The notes under the pieces are model-generated. The model did not search any database, was not told the origin of the DNA, and saw only the letters and a list, made by a program, of their open reading frames with translations. The position numbers were made by a program, and so were the translations under genes. Shown piece after piece: positions 16,502-24,592 of a stretch of DNA of 64,000 bases; the first letter of the stretch is position 1; each line of letters begins with the position of its first letter. This stretch comes from Nonomuraea deserti (GTDB lineage Bacteria > Actinomycetota > Actinomycetes > Streptosporangiales > Streptosporangiaceae): contig NZ_SMKO01000003.1 of assembly GCF_004348685.1 (NCBI RefSeq), forward strand, positions 1-64,000, given 5' to 3'.

Positions 16502-19269
16502 GCGTCCGCGCCCAGGGCCGCCGTACACCGCCGCGCCAGGTCGTTGACGTAGGGGTCGGCGGACTCGTCGATCCCGCGCAGCGCCCGCGCGGCGCCCAGC
16601 AGTTCGGCCGCCGGCAGCGGGTCGACGTGCCCGGCCACGCCTTCGAGCACGGTCGCTCGTACGGTCCGGTCGGAGCAGCCGGCCATGAGCTCCAGCGCCG
16701 CCCGCAGCGGCCCGCCCGGCGCGGGGCTCACCTTGGCCAGCTCCACCCGCATGAGCGCCCTCAACTGCGCGGGCATCTCGAGGTCGAGGTCCAGGGCCGG
16801 CGCCAGCAGCCGCGCGGCCTCGCCCGGGTCGCCGCCGCGCCTGGCCAGCTCGGCCCTGGCGTGCATGACCCGGGCCACGATCGTCTGGTCGTCGGAGCGC
16901 AGCGCCGCCTCCCAGGCCTGCTCCAGCGCGGCGGTCGCCCCCGCGCGGTCGCCCGCCCGGCACTTGAGCTGGCCGAGCCGCAGCAGGAACGTCATGGGAC
17001 CCATCGGGCTGTCGAGCCCGGACAGCTCGGCGGCCGGCCTTTCGGGCTCCTCGGCGAGCGCGACGGCGGCGGCGAAGTCACCGCGGTTCTCGGCGACCAG
17101 CGACAACCAGTAGAGCGCCGCCCACTGCCCCCACCGGTCGCCCGTACGCCGGAACCCGGCCAGCGCCGGCTCCAGCAGATCCTCGGCCCCCGCCACCGGC
17201 CCGTACTCGAACCGTACGATTCCGGCGAGCAGCAGCGCCGCCGACCTGGTCCAGAGGTCGGGATGCGCGTGCAGCCGCGCGAGGTGCCGTTCGGCGAGAT
17301 CCACCACGTCGGGAGGCGCCTCCACGACATTCCCGAACATCCAGGAGAGCAGCGCGGCCGGATGGTCGGACCCGAGCACCACGCCGGGCGGCTCGGCTCC
17401 GGCCAGCATCCGGCAGAGCCCGTGCGCCAGCTCCCGTCCCTCCGGCGGCACGGCGCCGACCCTGCGCAGCACCGCCGCGGCCTGCTCGCGCATCTCGCGC
17501 CGCCTGCCGCGCACGTGCCAGGGCCAGAACAGGGGCAGGACCAGCCGGAGCGGGTCGTCGGAGTGCCGCAGCGCCGCGTCGAGGTTGCCCTGCTCGGCGT
17601 CCAGGACGGCCAGCCACTCCAGCTGCTCGCCCGTGCGCAGGCGCGGATCCGCGGCCTCGGCCAGCTCGGTGTAGTAGCGGGCGTGGGCCAGGCGGTGCCC
17701 GGGGAGGTCGGCCGCGGCGTACTGCCTGATGGTAGCCAGCATCGTGTAGCGGTCGCCGGAGACCGTGATGAGCGACTTGTCCACCAGCGAGGAGAGCAGG
17801 TCCAGGTCGCCGCCGCAGACGCGGGAGATCGCGTCGTACGTGGCGCCGCCGGAGAAGACCGTCAGCCCGCGCAGCAGGTCGCGCTCGCGTTCGGACAGCA
17901 GGTCCCAGCTCCAGTCGATGACCGCGCGCAGCGTGCGGTGCCGCGGCTCCGAGGTGCGCCCGCCGCGCAGGGACAGCCGGTCGCCGAGCTGCTCGACCAG
18001 CACGGACATGGGCATCGCCCGCAGGCGCGCGGCAGCCAGCTCGATGGCCAGCGGGATGCCGTCGAGCTCGCGGCAGATCCGGGCCGCGTCCGCCGCCGGC
18101 ACGGCCAGGTCTGGTCGGGCGGCAGCCGCCCGGTCCGTGAACAGCTCGACGGCGGGCCCTTCCGGCAGCGGCAGTACGGGATGCAGGACCTCGCCGGGAA
18201 TGTCCAGCGGCTCCCTGCTGGTGGCGAGGATGCGCAGCCCCGGCGCCTCGGACAGCAGCCACCGCGCCACCCTGGCGGCCTCCTCGATGACGTGCTCGCA
18301 GTTGTCCAGCACGATGAGCGGCGCGGTGCCGCGCAGCGTGGCCACGAGGTCGGTCGTCCTGAGCACGCCCTCCACCGCCGCGCGCACTCCCGATGCGGCG
18401 GCCAGCTCGACCAGCCATACCCCGTCGGGCACGTGCGGGCGGGTCGCCGCCTCCACCGCCAGCCGCGTCTTCCCGGCCCCGCCCGGCCCGGTGAGCGTGA
18501 CCAGCCTCGCCGTGCCGAGCAGCTCTTCCAGCCGGGCGAGGTCCGCCGACCGCCCGACGAAGCTGGTGAACCGGGCGGGCAGGTTGCTCCTGGGCCCCGG
18601 CTCGGCGTCGCGCAGCGCCGCCAGATGCGCCTCCCGCAGCTCCGGGCCGGGGTCGACGCCCAGCTCCGCCGCCAGCTCGGCCCTGATCCGCTCGAAGATC
18701 TTCAGCGCCTCGCCGCGCCGCCCGTCGGCGACCAGCGCGCGCATGAGCAGCGCGTGGAACGGCTCCCGCAACGGGTGCGCGGCGACCAGCTCCTCCAGCT
18801 CCGCCACCAGCCCGCCCGCGCCGCGTTCGAGGTCGGCGGTGATCCTGGCGGCCAGGGCGGTGAGCCGCAACTCGCGCAGCCGGGCCGCGGGGGCCGCGGC
18901 GAACGGAAGCCCGCCCGCGCCCGCCAGCGGCGTGCCCCGCCACAACGCCAGCGCCGCGCCGTGGTCGCCGCCGCGCACCAGGCGCTCGAACGCCCACGCG
19001 TCGACCTCGGCGGCCGGCACGTCGAGCAGGTAGCCGGCCGGATGCGACGAGATCATCCCGGGCGCCTCCCTGCGCGCCCTGGACACCAGCGACTGCAGCG
19101 CGGCCATCGGATGCGCGGGCGGCTCGTCCGGCCACAGGTCGTCGATCAGCCGATCGGCGGTCACCACCCGCCCGGGGTCGAGCGCCAGGCGAACCAGCAG
19201 CGCCCGCACCCGGGCTCCGCCGATCTCGGCCCCCGCCACCCGGAGCGGCCCCAGAATCCCGATCCGCAT
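16423..19269 (-). CDS. SARP/AfsR-type transcriptional regulator with NB-ARC and helical repeats
   Basis: 948 residues. Residues 1-90 are the OmpR-like winged HTH of SARPs (MRIGILGPLRVAGAEIGG, then ADRLIDDLWPDEPP). Residues 95-220 are the bacterial transcriptional activation domain. A STAND/NB-ARC ATPase follows, with P-loop GPGGAGKT near 260, LIVLDNCEHV as Walker B and LDGIPLAIELAAARL as the GLPLA-like motif. The C-terminal third consists of TPR-like helices. Such proteins activate secondary-metabolite or neighbouring genes from direct repeats at promoters. It overlaps the FAD monooxygenase gene tail to tail, and the 11-bp repeat array upstream of that gene is the obvious candidate target. 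Confidence 0.92.
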   Translation of the reverse strand: MRIGILGPLRVAGAEIGGARVRALLVRLALDPGRVVTADRLIDDLWPDEPPAHPMAALQSLVSRARREAPGMISSHPAGYLLDVPAAEVDAWAFERLVRGGDHGAALALWRGTPLAGAGGLPFAAAPAARLRELRLTALAARITADLERGAGGLVAELEELVAAHPLREPFHALLMRALVADGRRGEALKIFERIRAELAAELGVDPGPELREAHLAALRDAEPGPRSNLPARFTSFVGRSADLARLEELLGTARLVTLTGPGGAGKTRLAVEAATRPHVPDGVWLVELAAASGVRAAVEGVLRTTDLVATLRGTAPLIVLDNCEHVIEEAARVARWLLSEAPGLRILATSREPLDIPGEVLHPVLPLPEGPAVELFTDRAAAARPDLAVPAADAARICRELDGIPLAIELAAARLRAMPMSVLVEQLGDRLSLRGGRTSEPRHRTLRAVIDWSWDLLSERERDLLRGLTVFSGGATYDAISRVCGGDLDLLSSLVDKSLITVSGDRYTMLATIRQYAAADLPGHRLAHARYYTELAEAADPRLRTGEQLEWLAVLDAEQGNLDAALRHSDDPLRLVLPLFWPWHVRGRRREMREQAAAVLRRVGAVPPEGRELAHGLCRMLAGAEPPGVVLGSDHPAALLSWMFGNVVEAPPDVVDLAERHLARLHAHPDLWTRSAALLLAGIVRFEYGPVAGAEDLLEPALAGFRRTGDRWGQWAALYWLSLVAENRGDFAAAVALAEEPERPAAELSGLDSPMGPMTFLLRLGQLKCRAGDRAGATAALEQAWEAALRSDDQTIVARVMHARAELARRGGDPGEAARLLAPALDLDLEMPAQLRALMRVELAKVSPAPGGPLRAALELMAGCSDRTVRATVLEGVAGHVDPLPAAELLGAARALRGIDESADPYVNDLARRCTAALGADAYREALRRGASMPNPERYALRPLSSP

Positions 19270-19309
19270 CCACCCTCCACGATCGCGCGCACTCCACAGT
19301 ACGCGCGTC

Positions 19310-20047
19310 TCATGGGCCCAGCCGCTCCCGTAGCAGCTCGACGGACAGGTGCGGCACCGTGGCCTCGCTGAACTCCGGCAGCCCCACGACGAGCTCGTTC
19401 TCGGCGATCCGCAACCCTGCCCGCGCCGAATAGCCCCTGCTGCGCCGCGGCCCGATGGTGTAGAACGTGCCGGTGCCGTAGTCGATCCGCACGCTCTCCA
19501 GCGATGGCCGCGCGCTGGCCAGGCACGCCCCCATGGGCAGCCCCAGGTCGGTCCACGACGTCCTCGTGTGGGCGTTGCCCGCGACGACGAGTGCGGGCTC
19601 GACGTGCGCCTCCAGCACCCGCCGCGCCATAGAGGCGTCCCGCTGCGACCAGTCGCCGGTGAACATCCCCCCGTCGAAGAGCCTGACCCGCAGCCCCGGG
19701 ATCGCCATGAACGTCGCGAAGTGCCCCGCCGTCACGCGCCCGTCGCCGATCCACCACAGAGGATGGTCGAGCCCTTTCCCGCTTCTGAGAAAGGCGTCGA
19801 GCTGCGGTTGCAGGTCGGCCGGCCACTCCAGGGCCAGGTTGGTCAGGCCGAGCGCCCGCATGAGACCGAGGATGATCAGCGGGTTCTCCTTGACGCCGTG
19901 CACCTCGCCGAGCAGCAGCAGCCCGGCCTCGTCGATCGACCGCCTGGCCCGGTCGAGCGCAGGGGTCTCGATGGCCAGGTCGTACGCGTGCGTGTCGAAC
20001 TCGGCCACGGCCTCCAACAGGCCGTCCAGCGTGTCGATGCCCGGCAT
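19310..20047 (-). CDS. Putative ChaN/TIKI-superfamily-like protein
   Basis: 245 residues with no signal peptide or membrane segment. LLLLGEVHGVKENPLII near residue 45 and ALVVAGNAHTRTSW near 155 resemble the GE-x-H and GN-x-H pairs of the ChaN/TraB/TIKI (erythromycin-esterase-like) superfamily, where these residues line a metal or haem site. The middle has LALEWPADLQPQLDAF and WWIGDGR. The assignment rests on these motifs only. It lies between the SARP gene and a FAD monooxygenase, on the same strand as both, with 42 bp to the monooxygenase stop. Its role is unknown. Confidence 0.45.
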   Translation of the reverse strand: MPGIDTLDGLLEAVAEFDTHAYDLAIETPALDRARRSIDEAGLLLLGEVHGVKENPLIILGLMRALGLTNLALEWPADLQPQLDAFLRSGKGLDHPLWWIGDGRVTAGHFATFMAIPGLRVRLFDGGMFTGDWSQRDASMARRVLEAHVEPALVVAGNAHTRTSWTDLGLPMGACLASARPSLESVRIDYGTGTFYTIGPRRSRGYSARAGLRIAENELVVGLPEFSEATVPHLSVELLRERLGP

Positions 20048-20089
20048 GCCTCCACATTCCGCGCACCGGTCGATCCGCGCAACAGGCGG

Positions 20090-21532
20090 CTAGGAGAACA
20101 CCTTGGCCTTGAGCGAGGGGAATCGCTGGACCAGGCGCAGGAAACTCTTGAATCCCATGCGCGCCACCCGGCTGTCGCCGATGAACTGCTCGGCCGAGCG
20201 CAGCGAGTCGCGTACGGCGGCGAAGCCGTACTCGCGCATTCGCGACTCGTAGCGGGCGATGGCCGCGACAGGGTCACCGCCGCCCGCGGGACCTCCCGTG
20301 ACCGCGTTCGTGCCCCCGTCCGCGAGCCCGTCCGCGAGCCCGTCCGCGAGCCCGTCCGCGAGCCCGTCCGTGGGTGCCCCCGCGCGTGGGCCCGCGAGCC
20401 CGTCCGGGACCCTGTCCGTGAGTTGGCCCGCGAGCCCGTCCGTGGGTGCGCCCGGGAGCCTTCCCGTGAGTGCGGTCGTGAGCTCGCCGCAGAGCAGGCG
20501 GGCGTCGCGGAGCGCGGTGTTCGCGCCGATGCCGCGCATCGGGGTCATGCTGTGGATGGCGTCGCCGATGAAGGTGATGGTGGAGGCCGGCCACGGGTCG
20601 ATCGGGATCGAGGTGCGGATCGGCAGCAGGGTGACGGTGCCGGGGTCGGTCATGCCGACCAGCCTGCGCAGGTCGGGGTGCCAGGAGCTGATCAAGCCGG
20701 CCACGGTGTCTTTGAGCTGTGAGCCTGACATTCCCGAAATATCTGTCGGGAAGCGGCCGGCGGTCGCGCCGAACGCCCACAGGATGTAGCTGCTGGTGTT
20801 GTCCATCAGCGCCCCCTCCTGCTCTGTCGCCCCGATCCCGCCGTACGTCACGGGCTCGCCCAGGTCGTGCGGAGCCGTGAAAAGGCCCATGCCCCTGGGC
20901 GGGATGACGGTGTTCGGCCCGTCGGCCAGTCGCGGGGCCAGGCGCTTCCTGGTCGCGTCGGTGAGCGGGAACTTGCCGGCGACCGTGATGATCCCGGTGT
21001 CCACCCGCTTGGCGTGCGGCAGGTGCTGCTCGCGGACCCGCGAGTTGCCGCCGTCCGCGGCGACCACGATGTCCGCGTCCTCGCTGGTGCCGTCGGCGAA
21101 GAAGAGCCGGATCCGCCCGTTGGGCAGCCTCTCGTACCGCTCGTACGTCTTCCCGAACCGTACGACGTCGTCCAGGCCCGACAGCAGCACCTGCCTGAGC
21201 GTGATCCGGCTGACCGAGTGGTGGTCGTCGGCGGGGTCGCCGGCCTTGGGCGTTTCGAGCAGCGCGAGCAGGCCCAGCCGTTCGGTGAGGAAGCCGAAGT
21301 CCTGACCGCCCCGCCCGGTCGTGCCGAGGAAGGCCTCCCACAGGTGGGCGGGCAGGCAGTCGTGCAGCGCGCGGGCGCCGTGCGGGTCGATGTGCACGCG
21401 GTAGCCCTGCAGCCGGTCTGCCGGGGTGCGGTCCCGTTCGTGAACGGTCACGTCGAGACCGGCTTTGCGCAGCCCCTGGGCCAGGCAGAGGCCGCCGATC
21501 CCGCCACCGATGATCGCGATGTGAGGTGTCAT
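20090..21532 (-). CDS. FAD-dependent monooxygenase
   Basis: 480 residues from MTPHIAIIGGGIGGLCLAQG, with the dinucleotide motif GGGIGG. It has the RLQGYRVHIDPHGARAL substrate-side region, ADIVVAADGGNSRVR (DG motif) and ITFIGDAIHSMTPMRGIGAN (GD motif), typical of class A flavin hydroxylases. About 70 residues before the C-terminus lies a low-complexity DGLA repeat insertion from 12-bp units. Translation starts at ATG 21532 with a strong promoter whose predicted start point is almost at the ATG, so the mRNA is probably leaderless. It is divergent from a TetR gene that likely represses it. The substrate is unknown. Confidence 0.88.
   Translation of the reverse strand: MTPHIAIIGGGIGGLCLAQGLRKAGLDVTVHERDRTPADRLQGYRVHIDPHGARALHDCLPAHLWEAFLGTTGRGGQDFGFLTERLGLLALLETPKAGDPADDHHSVSRITLRQVLLSGLDDVVRFGKTYERYERLPNGRIRLFFADGTSEDADIVVAADGGNSRVREQHLPHAKRVDTGIITVAGKFPLTDATRKRLAPRLADGPNTVIPPRGMGLFTAPHDLGEPVTYGGIGATEQEGALMDNTSSYILWAFGATAGRFPTDISGMSGSQLKDTVAGLISSWHPDLRRLVGMTDPGTVTLLPIRTSIPIDPWPASTITFIGDAIHSMTPMRGIGANTALRDARLLCGELTTALTGRLPGAPTDGLAGQLTDRVPDGLAGPRAGAPTDGLADGLADGLADGLADGGTNAVTGGPAGGGDPVAAIARYESRMREYGFAAVRDSLRSAEQFIGDSRVARMGFKSFLRLVQRFPSLKAKVFS
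20321..20368 (+). repeat. Four perfect 12-bp in-frame repeats in the FAD monooxygenase
   Basis: CGCGAGCCCGTC is repeated at 20321, 20333, 20345 and 20357, with degenerate copies as far as about 20475. On the coding (minus) strand it encodes DGLA units. Confidence 0.9.
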
Positions 21533-21539
21533 GAGAGCG

Positions 21540-21568
21540 ATAATCATCCATATGGGTGATTCTGTCAA
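21540..21568 (-). promoter_or_regulatory. Promoter of the FAD monooxygenase
   Basis: On the minus strand, TTGACA (21563-21568) and GATTAT (21540-21545) are separated by 17 bp, a near-consensus sigma-70 promoter. The expected start point is about one base from ATG 21532, implying a leaderless transcript. Confidence 0.7.
21543..21560. promoter_or_regulatory. TetR-type operator palindrome 1
   Basis: ATCATCCATATGGGTGAT is an 18-bp palindrome with 16 of 18 symmetric positions. It occupies the spacer between the -10 and -35 of the FAD monooxygenase promoter, an ideal place for repression by the divergent TetR protein. Confidence 0.65.
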
Positions 21569-21580
21569 CCAAACGGTTGG
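21569..21580. promoter_or_regulatory. Operator-like palindrome 2 between TetR and monooxygenase
   Basis: CCAAACGGTTGG is symmetric at 10 of 12 positions. It abuts the monooxygenase -35 and lies just upstream of a GATAAT -10-like hexamer (21583-21588) for the TetR gene. It could mediate autoregulation. Confidence 0.5.
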
Positions 21581-21597
21581 ATGATAATCTGCCGACC

Positions 21598-22200
21598 ATG
21601 AGACGAGCACCCGAGGAGAAGCAGCGCGACCCCGAGCGCACGAAGGCCCGCATCCTGCAGGCGGCGCTGGAGGAGTTCGCCGCGAAAGGGTTCGCGGGGG
21701 CACGGGTCAGCGAGATCGCCGCCAGGGCCGGCGTCAACAAGCAGCTGATCTCGTACTATTTCGGCGGCAAAGAGGGCCTCTACCAGGCGCTGAACGCACG
21801 GTGGCAAGAGGAGGAGGGCACCTTCGCCGACTCCTCGTCCGAACTCGCCGAGCTGGTCGCCGGCTACGTCCGGGCCAACTCCTCCCGCCGCGACTACGGC
21901 AGGCTGATGCTCTGGCAGGGGCTCACGGACGACGGCTCGCCCGACCCGGCGTTCGTGGCCGACGTCCGCCGCGACCTCGAGCACCTGCGCCGGCGCCAGC
22001 AGGAAGGCGAGTTCCCCGCCGACCTCGACCCCGGGGCCGTTCTGGTGGCGCTGTTCTCCATGGCCGCGGCCGGCATCTCCTTCCCCCAGCTCGTCCGCGC
22101 CGTCTGGGACGACGACCCGGCCTCGCCGGAGTTCGCCGAGCGTTACGCGCGGGAGATCCAGAAACTGGTCGGCCACCTGCGCACCGTTCCGGCTCCGTAA
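21598..22200 (+). CDS. TetR/AcrR-family regulator
   Basis: 200 residues from ATG 21598. The N-terminal HTH reads ARILQAALEEFAAKGFAGAR then VSEIAARAGVNKQLISYYFG, with the C-terminal ligand domain starting at about residue 60. A GATAAT hexamer about ten bases upstream and no ribosome-binding site suggest a leaderless transcript. It is divergent from the FAD monooxygenase with 65 bp between starts and two palindromes there, the usual layout for a repressor and its target. The ligand is probably a substrate or product of the monooxygenase (inference). Confidence 0.9.
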   Translation: MRRAPEEKQRDPERTKARILQAALEEFAAKGFAGARVSEIAARAGVNKQLISYYFGGKEGLYQALNARWQEEEGTFADSSSELAELVAGYVRANSSRRDYGRLMLWQGLTDDGSPDPAFVADVRRDLEHLRRRQQEGEFPADLDPGAVLVALFSMAAAGISFPQLVRAVWDDDPASPEFAERYAREIQKLVGHLRTVPAP

Positions 22201-22360
22201 GATCCGCGCGGCGGGCGAGGGTCCTGGATCGGTGATCTCCGCACCGGCTCGGCGGCCACATCGGGCGGTGCGGATTTCGGGCGGTGCGGGCCTGCGGGGG
22301 TGGGGCGTTCCGGGGTGGTGCGGGCCGGTCGGCTGGCGGGTCGCCGAGGCCGAGGTGACG

Positions 22361-23299
22361 TCACGGGCAGCGGACGACCATTCCCGCATAGGACAGGTTG
22401 CCGCCGAAGCCGAACAGCAACATCGGCGCACCGCGGCGGATCTCACCGCGTTCGAGGAGCTTGGACAGCGCCAGCGGTACGCTCGCGGCGGAGGTGTTGC
22501 CCGACTCCACCACGTCACAGGCGATGATCGCGTTGACCGCGCCGAGCTTCTTGGCGATGGGCTCGATGATGCGCAGGTTCGCCTGGTGCAACACCACGGC
22601 GGCCAGTTCCTCCGGGGTCACGCCGCCGCGTTCGCACGCCTGCCGCGCGATCGCGGGGAGCCGGGTGGTGGCCCAGCGGTAGACGCTCTGGCCGTCCTGG
22701 GAGAAGCGGGTCGGCGTGCCCTCGATGCGTACGGACCTGCCCAGCTCCGGCATCGATCCCCACACGACCGGTCCGATCTCCGCCTCGGGGGCCGCGCTGA
22801 CCACGGCCGCGCCCGCGCCGTCGCCCGTCAGGACGCACGTGGTCCGGTCGGTCCAGTCGGTGACCGCGGTCATCTTCTCCGCGCCCACGACCAGGGCGTT
22901 CGTCGCGGCGCCCGCGCGGATCGTGTGGTCGGCCACGGCCAGGGCGTGGGTGAAGCCCGAGCACGAGACGCCGACGTCCATCAGGGCGGGGGAGGGCACG
23001 CCGAGTGCGGCGGCGACGCGGGAGGCGACGTTGGGGGCGCGCTCGGTCTGGGTGCAGGTGGCGACGAGTACGAGGTCGATGTCGGACGCGTCGAGACCGC
23101 TGCCGGCCAGGGCTTTGGCGGCGGCGTGGGCGGCGAGGTCGGACACGCTCTCGTCGGGCCCGGCGACATGCCTGGTGCGGATCCCTACCCGCTGGGTGAT
23201 CCACTCGTCGTTGGTGTCCACCATGGTCGCCAAATCCTCATTAGTCAGGACTTGTGCGGGTTGGTAGTGGCCTGTGGCGACGAGTCGTGATCCATTCAT
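22361..23299 (-). CDS. 3-oxoacyl-ACP synthase III (FabH/KAS III family)
   Basis: 312 residues from MNGSRLVATGHYQPAQVLTN. The catalytic triad is intact: Cys in VGVSCSGFTHAL near residue 112, His in LHQANLRIIEPIAKK near 236 and Asn in ESGNTSAASVP near 266. WITQRVGIRTRHV and the glycine-rich C-terminal FGFGGNLSYAG are typical. KAS III condenses an acyl-CoA starter with malonyl-ACP in fatty acid or secondary metabolism. No acyl carrier protein, FabD or other fab gene is nearby, so this is an orphan copy. The coding frame remains open upstream through a 20-bp repeat array, but that part is not counted as protein. Confidence 0.92.
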   Translation of the reverse strand: MNGSRLVATGHYQPAQVLTNEDLATMVDTNDEWITQRVGIRTRHVAGPDESVSDLAAHAAAKALAGSGLDASDIDLVLVATCTQTERAPNVASRVAAALGVPSPALMDVGVSCSGFTHALAVADHTIRAGAATNALVVGAEKMTAVTDWTDRTTCVLTGDGAGAAVVSAAPEAEIGPVVWGSMPELGRSVRIEGTPTRFSQDGQSVYRWATTRLPAIARQACERGGVTPEELAAVVLHQANLRIIEPIAKKLGAVNAIIACDVVESGNTSAASVPLALSKLLERGEIRRGAPMLLFGFGGNLSYAGMVVRCP

Positions 23300-23360
23300 G
23301 GGGCGGACTATAGCCCCCGTATCCGTACAGAGACGCGAAGGGCTCCCGCCCACCGTTCGC

Positions 23361-23480
23361 CGCCGTGCCCCCGGCTGCGCCGCCGTGCCCCCGGCTGCGC
23401 CGCCGTGCCCCCGGCTGCGCCGCCGTGCCCCCGGCTGCGCCGCCGTGCCCCCGGCTGCGCCGCCGTGCCCCCGGCTGCGC
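23361..23480. repeat. Six perfect tandem copies of a 20-bp unit
   Basis: The unit CGCCGTGCCCCCGGCTGCGC is repeated without change from 23361 to 23480, followed by one degraded copy. It lies upstream of the KAS III gene, in the 286-bp gap after the small hypothetical gene. Each unit contains a small inverted repeat, GCCG then CGGC around TGCCCC. There are no spacers, so it is not CRISPR. The rest of the gap (23300-23360 and 23501-23585) shows nothing recognisable. Confidence 0.95.
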
Positions 23481-23585
23481 CGCCATGCCCGCTGCGCTGC
23501 CCGGGTCCGGCCCCTTGGCGGGGCAGCGGGCATCGCGGGCCGGTGTCGCCTTCGACCGCCGGCCTCGGGCGATGAACCTGCCGGG

Positions 23586-23846
23586 CTAGTCCGCCGACAA
23601 CCGGTCGAAGATTGCGAGCGCCGCCGTGCGCACCTCAGCCGGGGTGAGCCCGTCCAGCGTCTTCCTGGCGTCGGAGATGTCGCGGGTCGTGGCGAGCGTG
23701 ATGGCCACGGACGAGGCGGCGGCGCGGTCGATCGATCCCGTCGGGGCGGCGTCGGCCAGCTGCTGGGCGCTCGCGGCGAGGTCGAGGTTGTCTTTCAACG
23801 GATCTCCTCGGGTGAAGGCGGCTCGGGCCATTGCATCATTTGACAT
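23586..23846 (-). CDS. Small hypothetical protein
   Basis: 86 residues (81 if the second ATG at 23831 is used). It is hydrophilic and Ala-rich: LDLAASAQQLADAAPTG, DISDARKTLDGLTPAEVRTA, with no Cys, membrane segment or signal peptide. The first ATG overlaps the end of the SnoaL-like gene by 11 bp, so the two are probably translated from one message. I do not recognise a family; the codon pattern supports a real gene. Confidence 0.55.
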   Translation of the reverse strand: MSNDAMARAAFTRGDPLKDNLDLAASAQQLADAAPTGSIDRAAASSVAITLATTRDISDARKTLDGLTPAEVRTAALAIFDRLSAD

Positions 23847-24186
23847 CGTGCAGCATCCACCATTCGGTGAATTCCCGGCACCGCCCGTCCGGCACGAACC
23901 GGATGACCCAGAGGTTGCTATAGGTCTTATCGGGATATGTCGTGACTCCTTGGATGACGCTCACGTCGTCCGTCACGCACACCGGATGCCACTCGAACGT
24001 GGCATCGCCCGGCTTGTCCTGCCGCGCCAGCCATTCCGAGACGATCGCTTCGCGCCCCTGCCAGGGCGAGCTGTACGGCTCGGTGTAGTAGACGGCGTCC
24101 TCGGTGAACAGCGCGGAGATGTCGTCGGGATCGTTGGAGTTCCAGGCTCGTACGTATCCCTCGATCCACGGGCGCGGCTGGATCAT
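23836..24186 (-). CDS. SnoaL-like/NTF2-fold protein
   Basis: 116 residues. The pattern WIEGYVRAWNSNDPDDISAL, followed by FTEDAVYYTEPYSSPWQGRE, is the usual start of a SnoaL-like cone-shaped barrel. The C-terminus FTEWWMLHDVK gives the last strand. Members act as small isomerases or hydrolases, or only bind ligands; the active-site residues are too variable to assign a reaction. It is soluble and sits in a minus-strand row with the DUF3140 gene three bases upstream and the small hypothetical gene overlapping downstream. Confidence 0.72.
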   Translation of the reverse strand: MIQPRPWIEGYVRAWNSNDPDDISALFTEDAVYYTEPYSSPWQGREAIVSEWLARQDKPGDATFEWHPVCVTDDVSVIQGVTTYPDKTYSNLWVIRFVPDGRCREFTEWWMLHDVK

Positions 24187-24189
24187 GTG

Positions 24190-24507
24190 CTATCCCCTCA
24201 ACGGATCGTGACCGACGGACATGAGCTCGCGCCGCGACTCGTCGTCCGTCCGGTCACCCATCGTCTCGACGAGGTCGACGACCTGCCGCATCACGTCGAG
24301 GTCGGCGCTGGTCAGGTCGCCCTTGCGCTTGCTCAGGACGTGCAGCACGCCCCGGCCCAGCTCGTCGATGCCCAGGTCGGGGTCGGGCGGGAAGCCCTCC
24401 TCGTCGGAGGCGTCGGCGAGCAGGTGCGCGCGCAGTTCCTCGGAGTTCATGTTGACCGTCCGGTGGAACTCTTCCCACAACATCTCGGTGTCGAAACCCT
24501 CAGTCAT
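24190..24507 (-). CDS. DUF3140-like protein
   Basis: 105 residues starting MTEGFDTEMLWEEFHRTVNM. The segment EFHRTVNMNSEELRAHLLAD and the later VLHVLSKRKGDLTSADLDVM match, from memory, the small DUF3140 family common in actinomycetes, fungi and plants, whose function is not established. It is acidic and soluble. Its stop is three bases before the ATG of the SnoaL-like gene, pointing to one operon. Confidence 0.6.
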   Translation of the reverse strand: MTEGFDTEMLWEEFHRTVNMNSEELRAHLLADASDEEGFPPDPDLGIDELGRGVLHVLSKRKGDLTSADLDVMRQVVDLVETMGDRTDDESRRELMSVGHDPLRG

Positions 24508-24592
24508 GGAGCCCCGCCTACCCGCGAGCCCACGCGTTACGCCCCTGCTCAAGGCCCTGTCGGGCGGCGTCACGCGGCTGGTGGGAGTGCGG

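Noticed and set aside
15874-19371. An 1165-codon plus-strand frame opposite the SARP gene
   Set aside because: Composition is Arg/Gln/Gly/Pro-rich with no motif, and it is the shadow of the SARP coding frame, which has clear HTH and NB-ARC motifs.
23361-23480. CRISPR array
   Set aside because: The 20-bp units are directly adjacent with no spacers and no cas genes are present; the same holds for the 14-bp array at 62507.
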